Source of the DNA: Membranipora membranacea
Taxonomy: Eukaryota > Bryozoa > Gymnolaemata > Cheilostomatida > Membraniporidae
Reading direction: 5' to 3'
DNA length: 64,000 bases
NCBI GenBank assembly: GCA_914767715.1
Contig: OU612072.1
Location: 15,872,001-15,936,000 of the forward strand
Shown: piece by piece, positions 1-11,819 of the stretch
Layout: the number at the start of each line of letters is the position of its first letter
Position numbering within the stretch: the first letter of the stretch is position 1
The notes under the pieces: model-generated
Told to the model about the DNA's origin: nothing
Databases searched by the model: none
The model's input: only the letters and a program-made list of their open reading frames with translations
Program-made: the position numbers and the translations under genes

Positions 1-59
1 CCGTGTTTATCTTCTGATAAATCTGATGCAATATAAATTAATATCAATCATTTCCGGTT

Positions 60-1800
60 TGCTGTTGGGGCTGAGATTAGGGATTATAATAAGGCATGTT
101 TTTTGTCTAAGGGAGATTTTACCTCTCTAAACTATGGTTGCATAACTAGCTCTAACTCCCCTGATTGCATGTTAACAGGTTTGTCAAGCGTTTATATCTA
201 TTACTATCAAATCGATATTGGTATAATTGATTATTTTATATTGCTTTAAAATAAAGCAAAAGCTTTTTGACTCATTTGAACAAAAGCACAGAACTATACT
301 ACATGTATTGGTGTATGCTGATAAATTAAAAATCATGATCATAAGTAGGACTTTCAATTAAATGCTGAGGGGGAAAGCCTTTAACCACAAGCTGGGGTTT
401 ATGTTGAAAACTGTCTAACCTCGTTAAAATCATCAAAACATGTCACTACTGTGAGGCATGATGCTAGAATAAGTCATCGTCTTCTTTCTCTAAGTTCCAC
501 TCTCTTTATACAGGGGAAGTAGATGGAATATCTCGAATATCTCCAACTACTACAACAGCTACCACTGCTACTGGTAAGATAACATTAAAATCGGGATATT
601 TGTAAGCCAAGATACAGGAACTTGAAAAAAGCTTGTGCTTTGTCTTAGATTTTTGACATGAACAAATCCAAAAACAAAAAACAAAATCATTCTCACATTG
701 CCGGTGATGAAAGTTCAGCCGAGAATTCAGTGAGCAATAATTTTTTGGAGGAAGAATTTTTGCCTCTTCAACTGTTTGAAGGGAGGTTTGCACATGTTCA
801 TGGTAGTGCCATCTAGCATTATATGATATTCCCAAGATAAGATATTAAGTTCAACTTTATCTTTCTGGAATAAGGTATTGAAATGGTACTATAGGCCACT
901 AAAGTAATTGATTAGTTTCTCCCTGTCCAATGTTCTTGGCAAATGTGGAAAGCATGTTGATTATAATTAGGCATGGTTTTTTTTCATTAAGATTGTATAC
1001 AAAATGTAGTTCAATACTAAGGGAAATTTTACCTCTCTAAGCTATGGTTGCATAACTAGCTCTGACTCACCTGATTGCATGTAATCAGGTTTGTCAAGCG
1101 CTTACATCTATTACTATCAAATCGATATTGGTATAATTAATTATTTTATATTGCTTTAAAAAAAAGCGAAAGCTTTTTGACTCATTTGAACAAAAGCACA
1201 GAACTATACTACACGTATTGGTATATGCTGATAAATTTAAAATCATGATCATAAGTAGGACTTTCAATTGAATGCTGATAGGGAAAGCCTTAAGCTGGGA
1301 TTTATGTTGAAAACTGTCTAACCTCGTTAAAATCATCCAAACATGTAACTACGGTGAGGCATGATGCTAGAATAAGTCATCGTCTTCTTTCTCTAAGTTC
1401 CACTCTCTTTATACAGGGGAAGTAGATGGAATATCTCGAATATCTCCAACTACTACAACAGCTACCACTGCTACTGGTAAGATAACATTAAAATCGGGAT
1501 ATTTGTAAGCCAAGATACAGGAACTTGAAAAAAGCTTGTGCTTTGTCTTAGATTTTTGACATGAACAAATCCAAAAACAAAAACCAAAATCATTCTCACA
1601 TTGCCGGTGATGAAAGTTCAGCTGAGAATCAAGTGAGCAATAATTTTTTGGAGGAAGAATTTTTGCCTCTTCAACTGTTTGAGGGAAGGTTTGCACATGT
1701 TCATGGTAGTGCCATCTAGCATTATATGATATTCCCAAGATAAGATATTAAGTTTAACTTTATATTTCTTGAATAAGGTATTGAAATGGTACTATAGACC
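60..1800 (+). repeat. Tandem duplication of a stalk exon with its introns
   Basis: A unit of about 905 bases occurs twice head to tail (about 60-900 and 960-1800). The two stalk exons (514-573 and 1417-1476) are identical in sequence, while the introns differ by scattered changes and a 35-base gap. Both exons are phase 1 at each end, so the duplication simply adds 20 stalk residues. Confidence 0.85.
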
Positions 1801-2790
1801 ACTAAAGTAATTGATTAGTTTCTCCCTGTCCAATGTTCTTGGCAAATGTGGAAAGGATGTTGATTATTCAAATCTTTATCTTTAGCACAAGATACCTCTA
1901 CTAAAACTACCACAAAGTCATCACCTTCTACTGCCCAGATAGCAATTATATGTTCAACGGCGGCTGTTGTATTGTGTACTCTAATCGTTGGAGTGGTGAT
2001 TGTTAAGATGAGAGGCAAACCGCCAACCCGATCTGCAGCTCAGAGGTAAAGTGAAACGGGGAGCTAAATCTGCAGATGTACTTTTGCACCATAATGGACA
2101 CAAACTCATACTTATACAGTATATGACAATGCTGTCTTTTCTTGCAAATAAGATCGCACCGGAAATTCAAACGGTGTCATATTCAAATACTTTCTTATTT
2201 CACAGTATAACCATCAACATCCAAGCATAATCTGGTTATTTATACAGTCATTTTAAAAAAAAAAGTATTTAAACATGATTTGTAAGCAAACCCACAACTT
2301 ATAATTTGTATCATACTTTCAGCCGTTCTGAAGCTGATGAAATTCAGCTGATAGTAACTGGCACTGCCCCCATGGTTGGGAATCAGGTAACTATCCAAGA
2401 TGAAGAAGATGATGGGAACTACTGCCAGACAGATATGAGTCAGCCTGATTCCCATGTATACAGCTCGCCCAGGTGAGTTGTGAGGAAAGTTATTTGATCA
2501 CAAACATTACTTCTAAGACACACGCATAAGGTACACTCATAAATAGACAATTTGATGCAGGTTATCATTCAGATTGTAGCACAAATAAATTTTCGTAGTC
2601 AAATGTGTTTATAAGGAACAATATTTTGTTCTCTTATTTCAGCCGTCCTACTGCTGAAGACAATCAGCAAAATGCTGCTGACGCTGCTACTGGAATAAGG
2701 AATCAGGTCAATGTACCAGCAGAAGAAGATAGTGGAGAATACTGTGGCCCAGATCCGGCTGATTATCACCAATACAGCCTGCCCCTGTAA
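514..2790 (+). CDS. NHL-TM receptor copy A, 3' exons (partial gene)
   Basis: Exons read as 514-573, 1417-1476 (stalk), 1886-2045 (transmembrane), 2323-2472 and 2643-2790 (cytoplasmic, stop TAA). Exon phases agree (1-1, 1-1, 1-2, 2-2, 2-stop) and every border is AG/GT. The stalk exons are rich in Thr. The TM exon gives about 22 hydrophobic residues followed by KMRGKPPTR, a stop-transfer run, so the tail is inside the cell. The tail carries Tyr in NYCQ, VYSS, EYCG and QYSLPL. The NHL propeller exon lies before the window, as judged from copies B and C. Function is unknown; a cell-surface receptor or adhesion role is inferred from the layout. Confidence 0.7.
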
Positions 2791-4650
2791 AGTTCAGGGA
2801 AAGCTATCTAAGGATTTCGAACTTAACATGACCATATCGAAAGAATATCTTATTGTTCCTATTTTCTCTAAATTTATGTTCACAAGCTGAAGAAGATGGT
2901 GGACATTACTCCAGCCAGATCCGGCTGATAATAACATGTACAACTTACCCCTGTAAAGTACAGGGAAGGTTATGATATATAATTGTTCCTTCTATCATAT
3001 AATTCTCTAAACTTATTTTCAATTATAATCATCAATTGAACCTATACTGATGCTATATATTGCCCTCTCTCGTTTGAACAAATCGATATTCTATTCTTTG
3101 TTGATACTAGATACCTAGTGAAAAGCGCAACACAGAGTTAATCAGAGGGTGTGTGTCTGATGCGAATGCGAAATCCAAATGTCAGATTGGATTTTAAACC
3201 GGTCTATTATAACAGCTGTATTCCTAGCAATCATTTCTATTCTTCCAGTTGATACTGATTTCAAACTGTTTATTTTTTATGATATATATGATGTTGTTGT
3301 AAAAGAGTGAATTTTGTATTGTGAAATAGAAACATCAGGAAGCAAACAGACCTTATCCAAATGGTTGTGGCTTAATGAGGTGTCTGGTTGACATGACCTG
3401 TTGACACATCACTAGCATTCTATTGCTATCCAGTGTGATGGGTCTGACTGATTTGGTTAGATATCGCCAAATCAACCAGATGCATGCATTAGCTAATATG
3501 TACATCATGTGGTAGTAATCAATCAAGGGTATCTTACCTTTGTGTAGGGCTCAGGCCACTTGGCCAATGGAATCATCTTACTGCATTACTTCCCATGGTT
3601 TATATGGTTGTCTCTTGGAAAGGAGTGAGAGCAAATCTCTTGAAACAAGAGCAGGGAATAAGCCATGCAAATGCACAATTTTAATGAAATTTCAAACATT
3701 TCTAAACTTGCTAAAAATGTCATATTTAGCCATTCGAGGATATGACCTGTAGCCAATTGATAAATGGCCGTCAGCGCTTTACCAGGTCTAGAGTGTGAAA
3801 AGTAAGGTTATGAAGAATTGTTTCATCAGTTTTACGAGAAGCCACGGCTATACTAGTGTTTTCTTTGATATGTATTTCAGAATATAGTTAACATCGAGTT
3901 ATTGTCAGAAGGGTAACATTTTGATTTGTTTTCTATGAATTTTTATAATTGAGATAAACCTATAGTATAGAGGTAGGGGTGGGGCGGGAGGATATAAATT
4001 AAACTTTCTCATGAGCATCATGTGAGATAAATGAAGTATTTATTGACAGCTAAAAATCCCCAACACTCCTTGTTTCAAATCAATTGGACAAGTAAGATAA
4101 AATGACATCTCGAAAGTTCCTCAAACTTTTCTGATCGAGGATGTAGATTTAGTGAACAAGCCAATTTACACTGAGTAAGGACTGGCAATCTAGGCTGGCC
4201 TTAAACAGGATAAGGGTATGTTTCATACAATTGACTAATGTCTCCATACATGACGTAGCGAGGCGTGTAGAAAGCTGCCAATATGTGATAAAGACATCCT
4301 TTAGCCATTGTCAGCTGCTTTTGAGCATAGCGAACAGGACAAAACATGAACACTTAACTCATAGTGAATACATGTTTCCTTTAACCTGTTGAAAGTAGGT
4401 TGGGTAGGAAGCTTAACATTATCAAGATGTGGAGACAAGCCTAAATACACCTATATCGTGAATTGAGAGTCTATTATCCATCATGGCTGGCGTAAAGAAT
4501 AAAACTTTTGTGAGGCTGAGTTGAAGGCTAATTCAGGCTATGCGTCGTTATATATAAAAATGCCAATGCATAGAAGCTATCAAACATTTTGTTTACAAAA
4601 AGTGTGCATCAAAAAATACAGGGAGGTAAACCGAACTTCCCTGTCATCAT
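2791..4650. repeat. 3' flank module of the receptor array (copy A)
   Basis: Non-coding sequence shared, with few differences, with about 34515-36100 and 43718-45490. It ends near a CAGGGAGGTAAA motif followed by a CCCTGTCATCATCAGATA motif. The stretch about 3245-3530 is kept in copy C but missing in copy B, where CCAGTT joins AGGGTATCTTACC directly. The short open frames inside it (for example 3540-3752) are shared by copies but do not look protein-coding. Confidence 0.75.
2889..2956 (+). pseudogene. Decayed duplicate of the last cytoplasmic exon (copy A)
   Basis: About 100 bases after the stop of copy A, a segment closely resembles the terminal exon from its GAAGAAGATGGTGGA stretch to CCCCTGTAA. 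A 1-base deletion in the middle puts the two halves in different frames; the second half would read PDPADNNMYNLPL then stop. The same relic follows copies B (34613-34680) and C (43814-43883), so it predates their duplication. Confidence 0.65.
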
Positions 4651-7600
4651 CAGATATTTTTTGCAGATAAATATGACTGTCCTTCCCTCCGATTTAACAG
4701 TATCACGTAGGTCCTAAAAGTACTTATTCAGTTATTAGTTATTATAACAGCTTTTTAAATGGTGAAACAAAATTAGAACATGGTTGAAACATGTAAAAAA
4801 AAAGAAGCAAACATTCGTATTTCATGTGTGAACGGACAAGGCAGGCCTACATCAAATTTCACAAATGAATAGTGAGCAAATCGTCTTTGGAGCAGCACAG
4901 CTGAGAGATGACCAGATTAGCTTTCGTCTGGTGATGAAGTTTATTGAATATTCTTGAAAATCAAAATGCATGAGGATCCATCAGGCTAGCGGCTTAGTAA
5001 TAACTTTACAGAGAACTGCCCCAAAAGGCCACCTCGCTACCATAAGTAATGCTACAAATCTTACAGAAGCAAGCAACCCATCTCCAGGTTTACTCTCATA
5101 GAAATCTCCTACATAGAAAATGATATGGATGACCCGCAAGAGAAGCGCCTTCTGTTGTCAGCCTCATATTGGCAGGTTGTGAGAGGCTAAAGTGTATATT
5201 CTTCATAGGCAACAACATGAAAGTGAGTTGACCAATGTTTCAAGCGTCTGAGAGTGTGACTGAGATTCAGCAGAGAAACCAGAAAGATCGTTATTTATAT
5301 GCACAGCCTGATCAGTTTCTACAGCCGGATCAGTTTCTTCTAGCTATTGAAGCACAATACAACACCAACGATACACAATCAGTATGATATAATGAAAAGA
5401 CTCAAGAAAGCAGACACAGATCAAGACAAGAAAGACAGTGCAATTACGAAATTGACTCAAGTTCAAGCGACTGGTCACTGAGACTGATTCAGACAATGAG
5501 ATTAACAAGACTCAATTAAGAGGAAGGTACCAAACTTCAACGCTCAAATGCCAGCTTGCCTTGCACTATGGCGATCAGATAGTATTTTATCATCCCAGTA
5601 ACTTTTTCTTAAGCCAGTTAAGCCAGCTGAGTTTTTATATGGCAGTAAGACCTCACAAGAGTCAGGCATTCAAAAAGCAAACCAACAAACCCCCATCCCG
5701 AAGATGAATCTATGGTAAGACGAGATTTGATCTGTTTCTTCTTAAATTTCATCAAAGAATTTAAAGTTTTGAGATTGAAAAAAAATTTGGATGACAGTGA
5801 AGATGAGGCCTACAGCATATTTTTCTTGCCAAAAATAGTTTCCCCTAAGGTGAAAACAAATTTTGAATCGGCTTTGTTGCGGGTGCAGCTCGTTGAGGTA
5901 CCAGTCCACATGCTTTACGAGATGTGGCAAAATTGTGATGAATAAAGTCAACACCTCAAGACAAAACTTGGTACCTGAGAGCCACAGGCGGCCTGACTCC
6001 TTTTGTATACCAGGTTCTCTGACAGTTTGTTCCATAGGGCTGCATTTTGATACGAGGCTCATGCTTGTAGGGTTAATTTTATGAAGTTATATTAGATGAA
6101 TAAAATCTGCTCTGTGAACAGACTCAAGTTTGAATTATATGAAGTTTGATCTATTAAAAAGGGGAACAGATGGAGCTAATATTTCTGAGTTTTGAATAGT
6201 TGTGACAAATTTTTAAATACAGTATATCACTTGTGCTGGTTGCTGCTGCTTTTCCCCATGTCTCAATTAGATCCATATAATCCAAGAACAATCACGTTTT
6301 AACACACTCCAAAGGCTGATCCAAAATCATGATACAGCTCGTGTGGTTTGGTGATTTTAAAACAAAACAATTTAAATGGTTATCTTTAAATACAAAGTTA
6401 ATTTGATTTTATCCCATCATTCTGATACAGATTGAAGGGCAGTGTAAATTCAAATTTGAGATAAATTTGAAATAAATAAAGACCAGAACTTCAAAATAAC
6501 TGTCAAACCCAAGCGTTTATAGTACCTGCCTCACCTCAGAACATGTGTTTGTATTGATCACCTTAACTTTTCGGTAGTATGAATTATGCTAGGAGGTAAT
6601 GTGTTAATTCATTTGGGATAATTTTGAGAGTAGTACATGCCGATGGAAGGTATCAAAAGCTTTATACAAAGAAGCTGTGAATTTCTTTCGCTCATGGCTG
6701 TCAAAAATTTGTTAGTTAGGGGTGATCTATAGTTTCTTAACTGCGATGCGCCATCATCGAAAACAGAAGTTGAGTTGACAAAAAGTGGGGACTTGTCCGC
6801 TGATGCAGCTTTGTTATAGATCGCTAACGAACCAGCTACGACAATCTGTCAAAAAAGGCGCTCTGCCCACAGGGAAAAGCTGCATGATCTTACAAGAACT
6901 GAAGTATTTAGACTTATCTGGCAGAAGCAATGAACAGTGCATAGGAAAGATGTCATCAAGCATCACTACATCGCCAAGGTCGATGCAAAAATATTGTAGA
7001 CAAGATACTACGCAATGATGCTGGTGTAATATGTCTATCTGGCCGACATGCTCAATCTTAAAATTGGTGCTCCAGTGTTTCTGGATTCCTGTTCATTGTA
7101 GGCAGACTTGGGCTGGAATTGCCCTATACAAGGATGTGAAATGCTTGTGTAGGGGAGGGATAACCAGGAGGGAAAAAACTGGTGATAGATGGTTTGTTAC
7201 ATCTGCACAAGATCCATTATTACGAGTCCACTTACCAATTTGGCTACCCATTAGTTGTCCTTGAGATTATAACACAGGGACAACTGCAAGTCAAAGTCAG
7301 GCTAAGAACTGCTCCATGATGCCTTGGTATTATTGGAGACGGACAATGAAACAATTCAGCAAGCTACCCAGTTTGTGCTTAAGCTTCGAGAGTTAATTTA
7401 GGGTACTGGCCAACAATTGCTGACATTAAGGGTCAAGATATAGGTGACAATCTTTATGAATTTCCTTGCTGTAAGCTATCATTGGCAACCTCATCAAAAC
7501 CTAATAATAATAAAAAAGTTTTCAATGTTTAAAAACTCAATTCAAGATCCAACAAAAAGCACTGCATAAAATGGTGGTTCGAGTCTCATGTGTTCAACAA
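4650..7600. other. No supported gene
   Basis: No convincing exon chain is seen. Overlapping open frames on both strands at 5712-6084 have no recognisable domain. Around 6785-7440 there are short open pieces in several frames broken by stops, which could be a decayed transposon body, but I cannot name it. Confidence 0.4.
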
Positions 7601-7639
7601 ATAAAAATCCCATTGTCATTATTGCCAGAAATAAAAAAA

Positions 7640-7832
7640 TCGAGCCAACTGTAATCATCGACTATCGGCGGAAGATTTCGGGGCTGGCTACACCGCACCA
7701 ACCCCAATTGATGACATGATAGAGGAATTGACAGAGACCAACTGCCGGTCATCCCAATGCAGATTGTATGCATGCAGCTGCCGAAAAGAGGGGCACATAT
7801 GTCACAGTCATGCCGCTGTGCGTGTGACGTAA
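7640..7832 (+). pseudogene. Cys-rich C-terminal fragment, probably of a transposon-borne protein
   Basis: A + strand open stretch ends in TAA at 7830 and encodes a pattern C-x4-C-x4-C-x-C-R-K-x4-C, containing YACSCRKEGHICH. Cys-rich tails with a C-x-C-R-K core occur at the ends of some uncharacterised invertebrate proteins linked to mobile elements. No intact upstream coding region is seen, so it is called a remnant. Family assignment is a weak inference. Confidence 0.3.
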
Positions 7833-8339
7833 GCTTCAACTTTCCAGACTAAAACAAGGATGAATATTCAGGTTGGAATGATTCTGACTGCTGAACTTCT
7901 TCTGGCATATGACATTTATTGCTCATTCCCCACATGTGCATATATGGATGTAGTAAAACCATGGTAAATAACAAATAAGTGCAAGAAACTCCGAAACGGA
8001 GGAGACAACCACCATTTTGCAAAAATTAAATTTGTTTAATGTTTTTCTGGTGAATCTTATAAAGATACAAAATTTCTTTTTTACACCTGGATATATATCA
8101 TATCAATGCATTTTATTCAAGCATTGAAAGTTAATATTTATTGTCGAAGGGAGAAACAGGCCCGAAATAGTCCCCAAAAAATTTGGTTTTCCTAAAATCA
8201 TGACCGCCCCCCCCCCCATTTTTTTTCCTTTACTACCTTGATATTCATACTTGGGACAAAATTTCCCTAGATTTGATATATGGTGTTGCTTTGTTCCTTC
8301 CGATATCACGAACCGTCAGAAAAAAAATGATTTGTCCGT

Positions 8340-8580
8340 TGACTATAGTATTGTAATCGCAAACATAATAAACTTGGGGCACCCTGCACATAAAACTGCC
8401 TTAAGTTTTCAATTTTAAAACTTACATCTTCAGAATAAATTCTTCAAAACAACTGATTTACTGGACGTAAAGCTGAACCTACATCTGAAGAGCTGAGCCA
8501 GCATCTGGGCAAAAGTATAGTAGTAAATGAAGGTGATCTTCTACACAAATGTTCCCCAAAATTGAGAAACCTTCTTCAGT
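8340..8580 (-). repeat. Inverted partner of 37.08-37.29 kb
   Basis: This stretch matches the reverse complement of about 37080-37290, including the CTTGGGGCACCCTGCACAT segment and the TTACTGGACGTAAA segment. With 10.79-11.36 kb (partner 36.43-36.97 kb) it shows that D and F are inverted copies of one ancestral unit. Confidence 0.7.
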
Positions 8581-8953
8581 TTTCATTCAAACTGACCAAG
8601 TCTTTTCTTCAACTTTAAAACTTCAACTCTTCACTCTTTGATGTAATAAGCGCTCCGCCCTGAACTTCTCTCGACCATGAACAACTGAGGGAGACAGTTT
8701 TTTTATTACAAGTAATTTATCACCAATGTTAGTTTTGATGTCTTGAAAGCTATTCAGGAATGTGAGTCTTGGAGTGTTTTAGACATCGGTGTCGATTTAA
8801 GTCCCAGACAAGAATACAAGTAACAATATTAAACAATATGTACCCAGCAGCGACAGTTCTGCCCCCTTTGATCCCTGAAATAAATTGTTGGGCGAAGTTG
8901 ATGATAATGGAAGCTTTGACAGACTCAAAACGTTTGTAAACGGTTCTCGGGTT

Positions 8954-9409
8954 TTATTCTTTTGTTTCTTTATTTCCGATCACAGTAATGCCGTTTCTTC
9001 GCTCTGATAACTTCAAAGCACTTTCCTTGTAAGTCATAACATCTCCAATGATCTTTTCACGAAATTGTTTGGAATGTTTTGAATTTGGTATTTTTACACA
9101 TTTAGCTTGTAACAGGTTTTCTAACCAGCTATCCTTTTTTGCCTTTTGTGTTTTGAGATTTTTGCTCGGCAGTCTCTTGTTTTGAACTGTAGGATGTTGT
9201 GACTGAGAGTGCATCGCCAATTCATAGTCCCTCAATAAAGTGTCATCATCCTCAATTTGAAGAGTACTCTGAACTTTCCCACTACATAGCGGACCAAAGA
9301 GAGCGTGTCGTAGTTCACGGTACCTCTTATAAAGTTGTCTGTTGAAATTTATCAATTTGATAGTACTTATAGTAATAATAATATCTGAAAGACTGCTCTT
9401 TTGTATCAC
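8954..9409 (-). CDS. Unrecognised open frame, possible exon
   Basis: A 151-codon open frame, strongly basic and rich in Lys, Ser and Gln. An AG acceptor (TTTCAACAG) lies about 26 codons in, so the real exon might begin at QLYKRYREL. No domain is recognised. It lies just downstream of inverted receptor copy D. It could be a relic of a mobile element or a chance frame. Confidence 0.2.
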   Translation of the reverse strand: MIQKSSLSDIIITISTIKLINFNRQLYKRYRELRHALFGPLCSGKVQSTLQIEDDDTLLRDYELAMHSQSQHPTVQNKRLPSKNLKTQKAKKDSWLENLLQAKCVKIPNSKHSKQFREKIIGDVMTYKESALKLSERRNGITVIGNKETKE

Positions 9410-9425
9410 ATCTTATTTTCCATAT

Positions 9426-9431
9426 TTTATT
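9426..9431 (-). terminator. Possible polyadenylation signal of copy D
   Basis: TTTATT on the + strand reads AATAAA on the minus strand, about 170 bases after the copy D stop codon. Confidence 0.35.
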
Positions 9432-9601
9432 CTATCATGTGACTAAACTAAGTCTTTAAGGTTAGAGAAGGACCAAAGACTTCAATATAAAGCATCACGA
9501 TAAATGTTCATATAAAATATAAGTGTGTATTTAGAGAATAATAGATGTTGTTTCTATACTTTTTTCAGTATGTTTATCGTAAATTTGAGTTCTTTAAAAG
9601 C

Positions 9602-11281
9602 TTACTTTGCATTTAACTGAGGCAAGTTGTATACATGAGCTTCTTCAGCCCCACAGTAAACTCCATCATTGATATCCCCTTGTACAACACCCACATTCCC
9701 ATAGCCAGGAGCGGCATTGGTAACTTCAAGTTCAATGACATCAGCTGTCAGACTGTGACTGCTAAATGACGAACAATATTGTTCATTTAGAACACATTTT
9801 GACCGTTACATGTTTACATGTTACCAAGGGATGCAACTGCACTGACTTTATTTCTTTACTGTACACTAAATGATCCTGCTTGTATCTTAGGGGTAATTAA
9901 GTAATTGGGGTAGGGACTGATACAGTAATTATAGTATGTACTAAAGCAGACAGTGAAAAGTAGTTACTGCATAAGAATCAGATCATTAGTTGAAAATATT
10001 TCTATCGACTTAGTTCCCTGTTCCACTTTACCTTTGAGCTGAGGACTCTGTTCTTGGCTTTGATCTCAACTTTACAATCACCACTCCAATGATAAGAGCA
10101 CACAACAGGACAGCGGTAGATATGATTGCTATCCAGGCAGAAAAAGGTAGGATCTTTGTGGTGATTTCAGTAGATGTCTCTCGTGCTAATGATACAAATT
10201 ATTTTGCAAAATGGATCTTTTAGGCCGAAATTTTTGTACATTTTGGAGTTGGCCCCCCTAGATTCACAGCCCCCCCATCATGATATGCGAGTCTGTAAAA
10301 GAGCACAGTCCATTTCGACTAGTGTTTGTAAATTTACTTTGAAGTATTGTATGCGGTCCTGATTGGCTAACCAACATCATACATATTGAGGTGCAAATGT
10401 CACTTACCTTCCTTTCACTGATTTACCTCTGATCAAGTGACAGTGGAGCTCAAAATATCGAAAATGTAAGTATAACTCTTGGCTAAACCAAGACTTAGTA
10501 GTTTATTGAGAGTTACCATGTTGAGGTAAGCAATATTACTGGTAGTGTAGTGTAGTGTATCTTATTAAGACCTTCAAAAGCAATTTATACGGATATCTGA
10601 TGCTAATCCTTCCTCCTCCTCCTCCAGCTGTTGACCAAAATAAATGGTGATGTTATAGTGAACTCACCTTCGTTTTCACAAAAACAAAGAAGAAGTCCGG
10701 GGTCCAGGTGACAGATTTGACGGAGGCCAAATTGACAGCCAGGGATTAAGTCCTGTGTACCAGAAACAGAAGGGGCCAGCATGAAATATTCCTTAATTTT
10801 GCAAATAAAATTTCCCTTGAAGATCACATCAGTTGCTAGCATACCATTTCGCTACCGGAATGTCCAAGACAGGCAAACCGCAACATTTATTATCTTATTA
10901 CAGCAATATCCTCATCCGAAAATGCAACATTTTAAAACATTTGACATGGGTAAAAGGCAAAATATACTCACAAACTAAGTAACCCATGGCTTTTATATCA
11001 ACCTCATTCTTTGAACTATCAAATGAGTGAAAGTTTATTTCCTTCCGAAACAATTTCCAGCACAGGGTACATGAGATTGAAAATGACTTTTGGATTTGTT
11101 CTTGTTTAGTCGTCAAAAATCTATGACATGATTCCCAAACTTTTTTTCAAGTTTCCATTGCTTGGCTAACAAATAACTCAGATTTAAAATCATCTTACCT
11201 GTATTGGTTATCAGGTCATCATGTGTTGATGTTCTTCGAACAAAGCCGCTCAAAGGAACAGTTGTAGGAGGTTGGCATTGT
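9602..11281 (-). CDS. NHL-TM receptor copy D, inverted 3' exons
   Basis: On the minus strand a candidate stalk exon (11281-11199), a TM exon (10185-10032) and one terminal exon (9761-9602, stop at 9604-9602) can be read with GT-AG borders. The TM exon is phase 1-2 as in the other copies. It encodes a Thr-containing stalk end, a hydrophobic helix ending LIIGVVIVKLRSKP, and the tail finishes GVYCGAEEAHVYNLPQLNAK. The tail is shorter than in A-C, with one exon instead of two. The stalk exon appears to be phase 2-1, unlike the others. No propeller exon is seen upstream; the copy is cut off near the TA-rich inverted repeat at 11.37 kb. Confidence 0.6.
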
Positions 11282-11340
11282 CTAAGAGTAAATGCATGTA
11301 CTGTTATGTATGTTGTGCCAGGTTAGTTATAGTTGCAGTG

Positions 11341-11345
<5 letters not shown>

Positions 11346-11374
<29 letters not shown>
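11346..11374. repeat. (TA)n microsatellite
   Basis: About 14 TA units, followed by ACACACA. Similar TA runs lie near 11455-11477, 26926-26952 and 36403-36440. The open frames of repeated Tyr-Ile here are artefacts. Confidence 0.9.
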
Positions 11375-11381
<7 letters not shown>

Positions 11382-11813
11382 TTGTGCAATAAAGTGTCGT
11401 ATATTATATATCCCACTATTGTACCCATAAAAACCCTGGACAATGAGTCCTTCATATATATATATATATATATATATTGGCTATCAGTGTGTAGGGCATA
11501 TCCTTGCATTGGAGTTGTCCGACCATGTCATGCTATTTTATCTACCATTAATTACTATTTGGTTAAGGATGCCCAACATGATTATTTAAGAAGTTTATAG
11601 ACATGATTTTTTTATGGGTCATATAAAATGACTCCTTATTTTTGAGTGACACTTAGTTGGGGCCAAATACACACAGATGACACTTAAAAGCACAGATTTG
11701 TATCTACATATATATATATATTTATGAAGAACTCATTGTCCAGGGTTTTTATGGGTACAATAGTGGGATATATAATATATGACACTTTATTGCACGAATG
11801 CGTGTATATATAG
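11365..11813. mobile_element. Inverted-repeat element (MITE-like)
   Basis: An arm at about 11365-11462 (CAATAAAGTGTCGTATATTA, then a GGGTTTTTATGGGTAC-type core) recurs in reverse complement at about 11720-11813. Arms are about 90 bases and near-identical, with a spacer of about 260 bases. There is no coding potential. The boundaries merge with TA repeats, so a target duplication cannot be read. Confidence 0.55.
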
Positions 11814-11819
11814 ATTTAT

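Noticed and set aside
5712-6084. Overlapping open frames on both strands
   Set aside because: No domain, no consistent splice partners, and mutual overlap; probably chance.
11292-11600. Open frames with runs of Tyr-Ile
   Set aside because: They are produced by (TA)n microsatellites.
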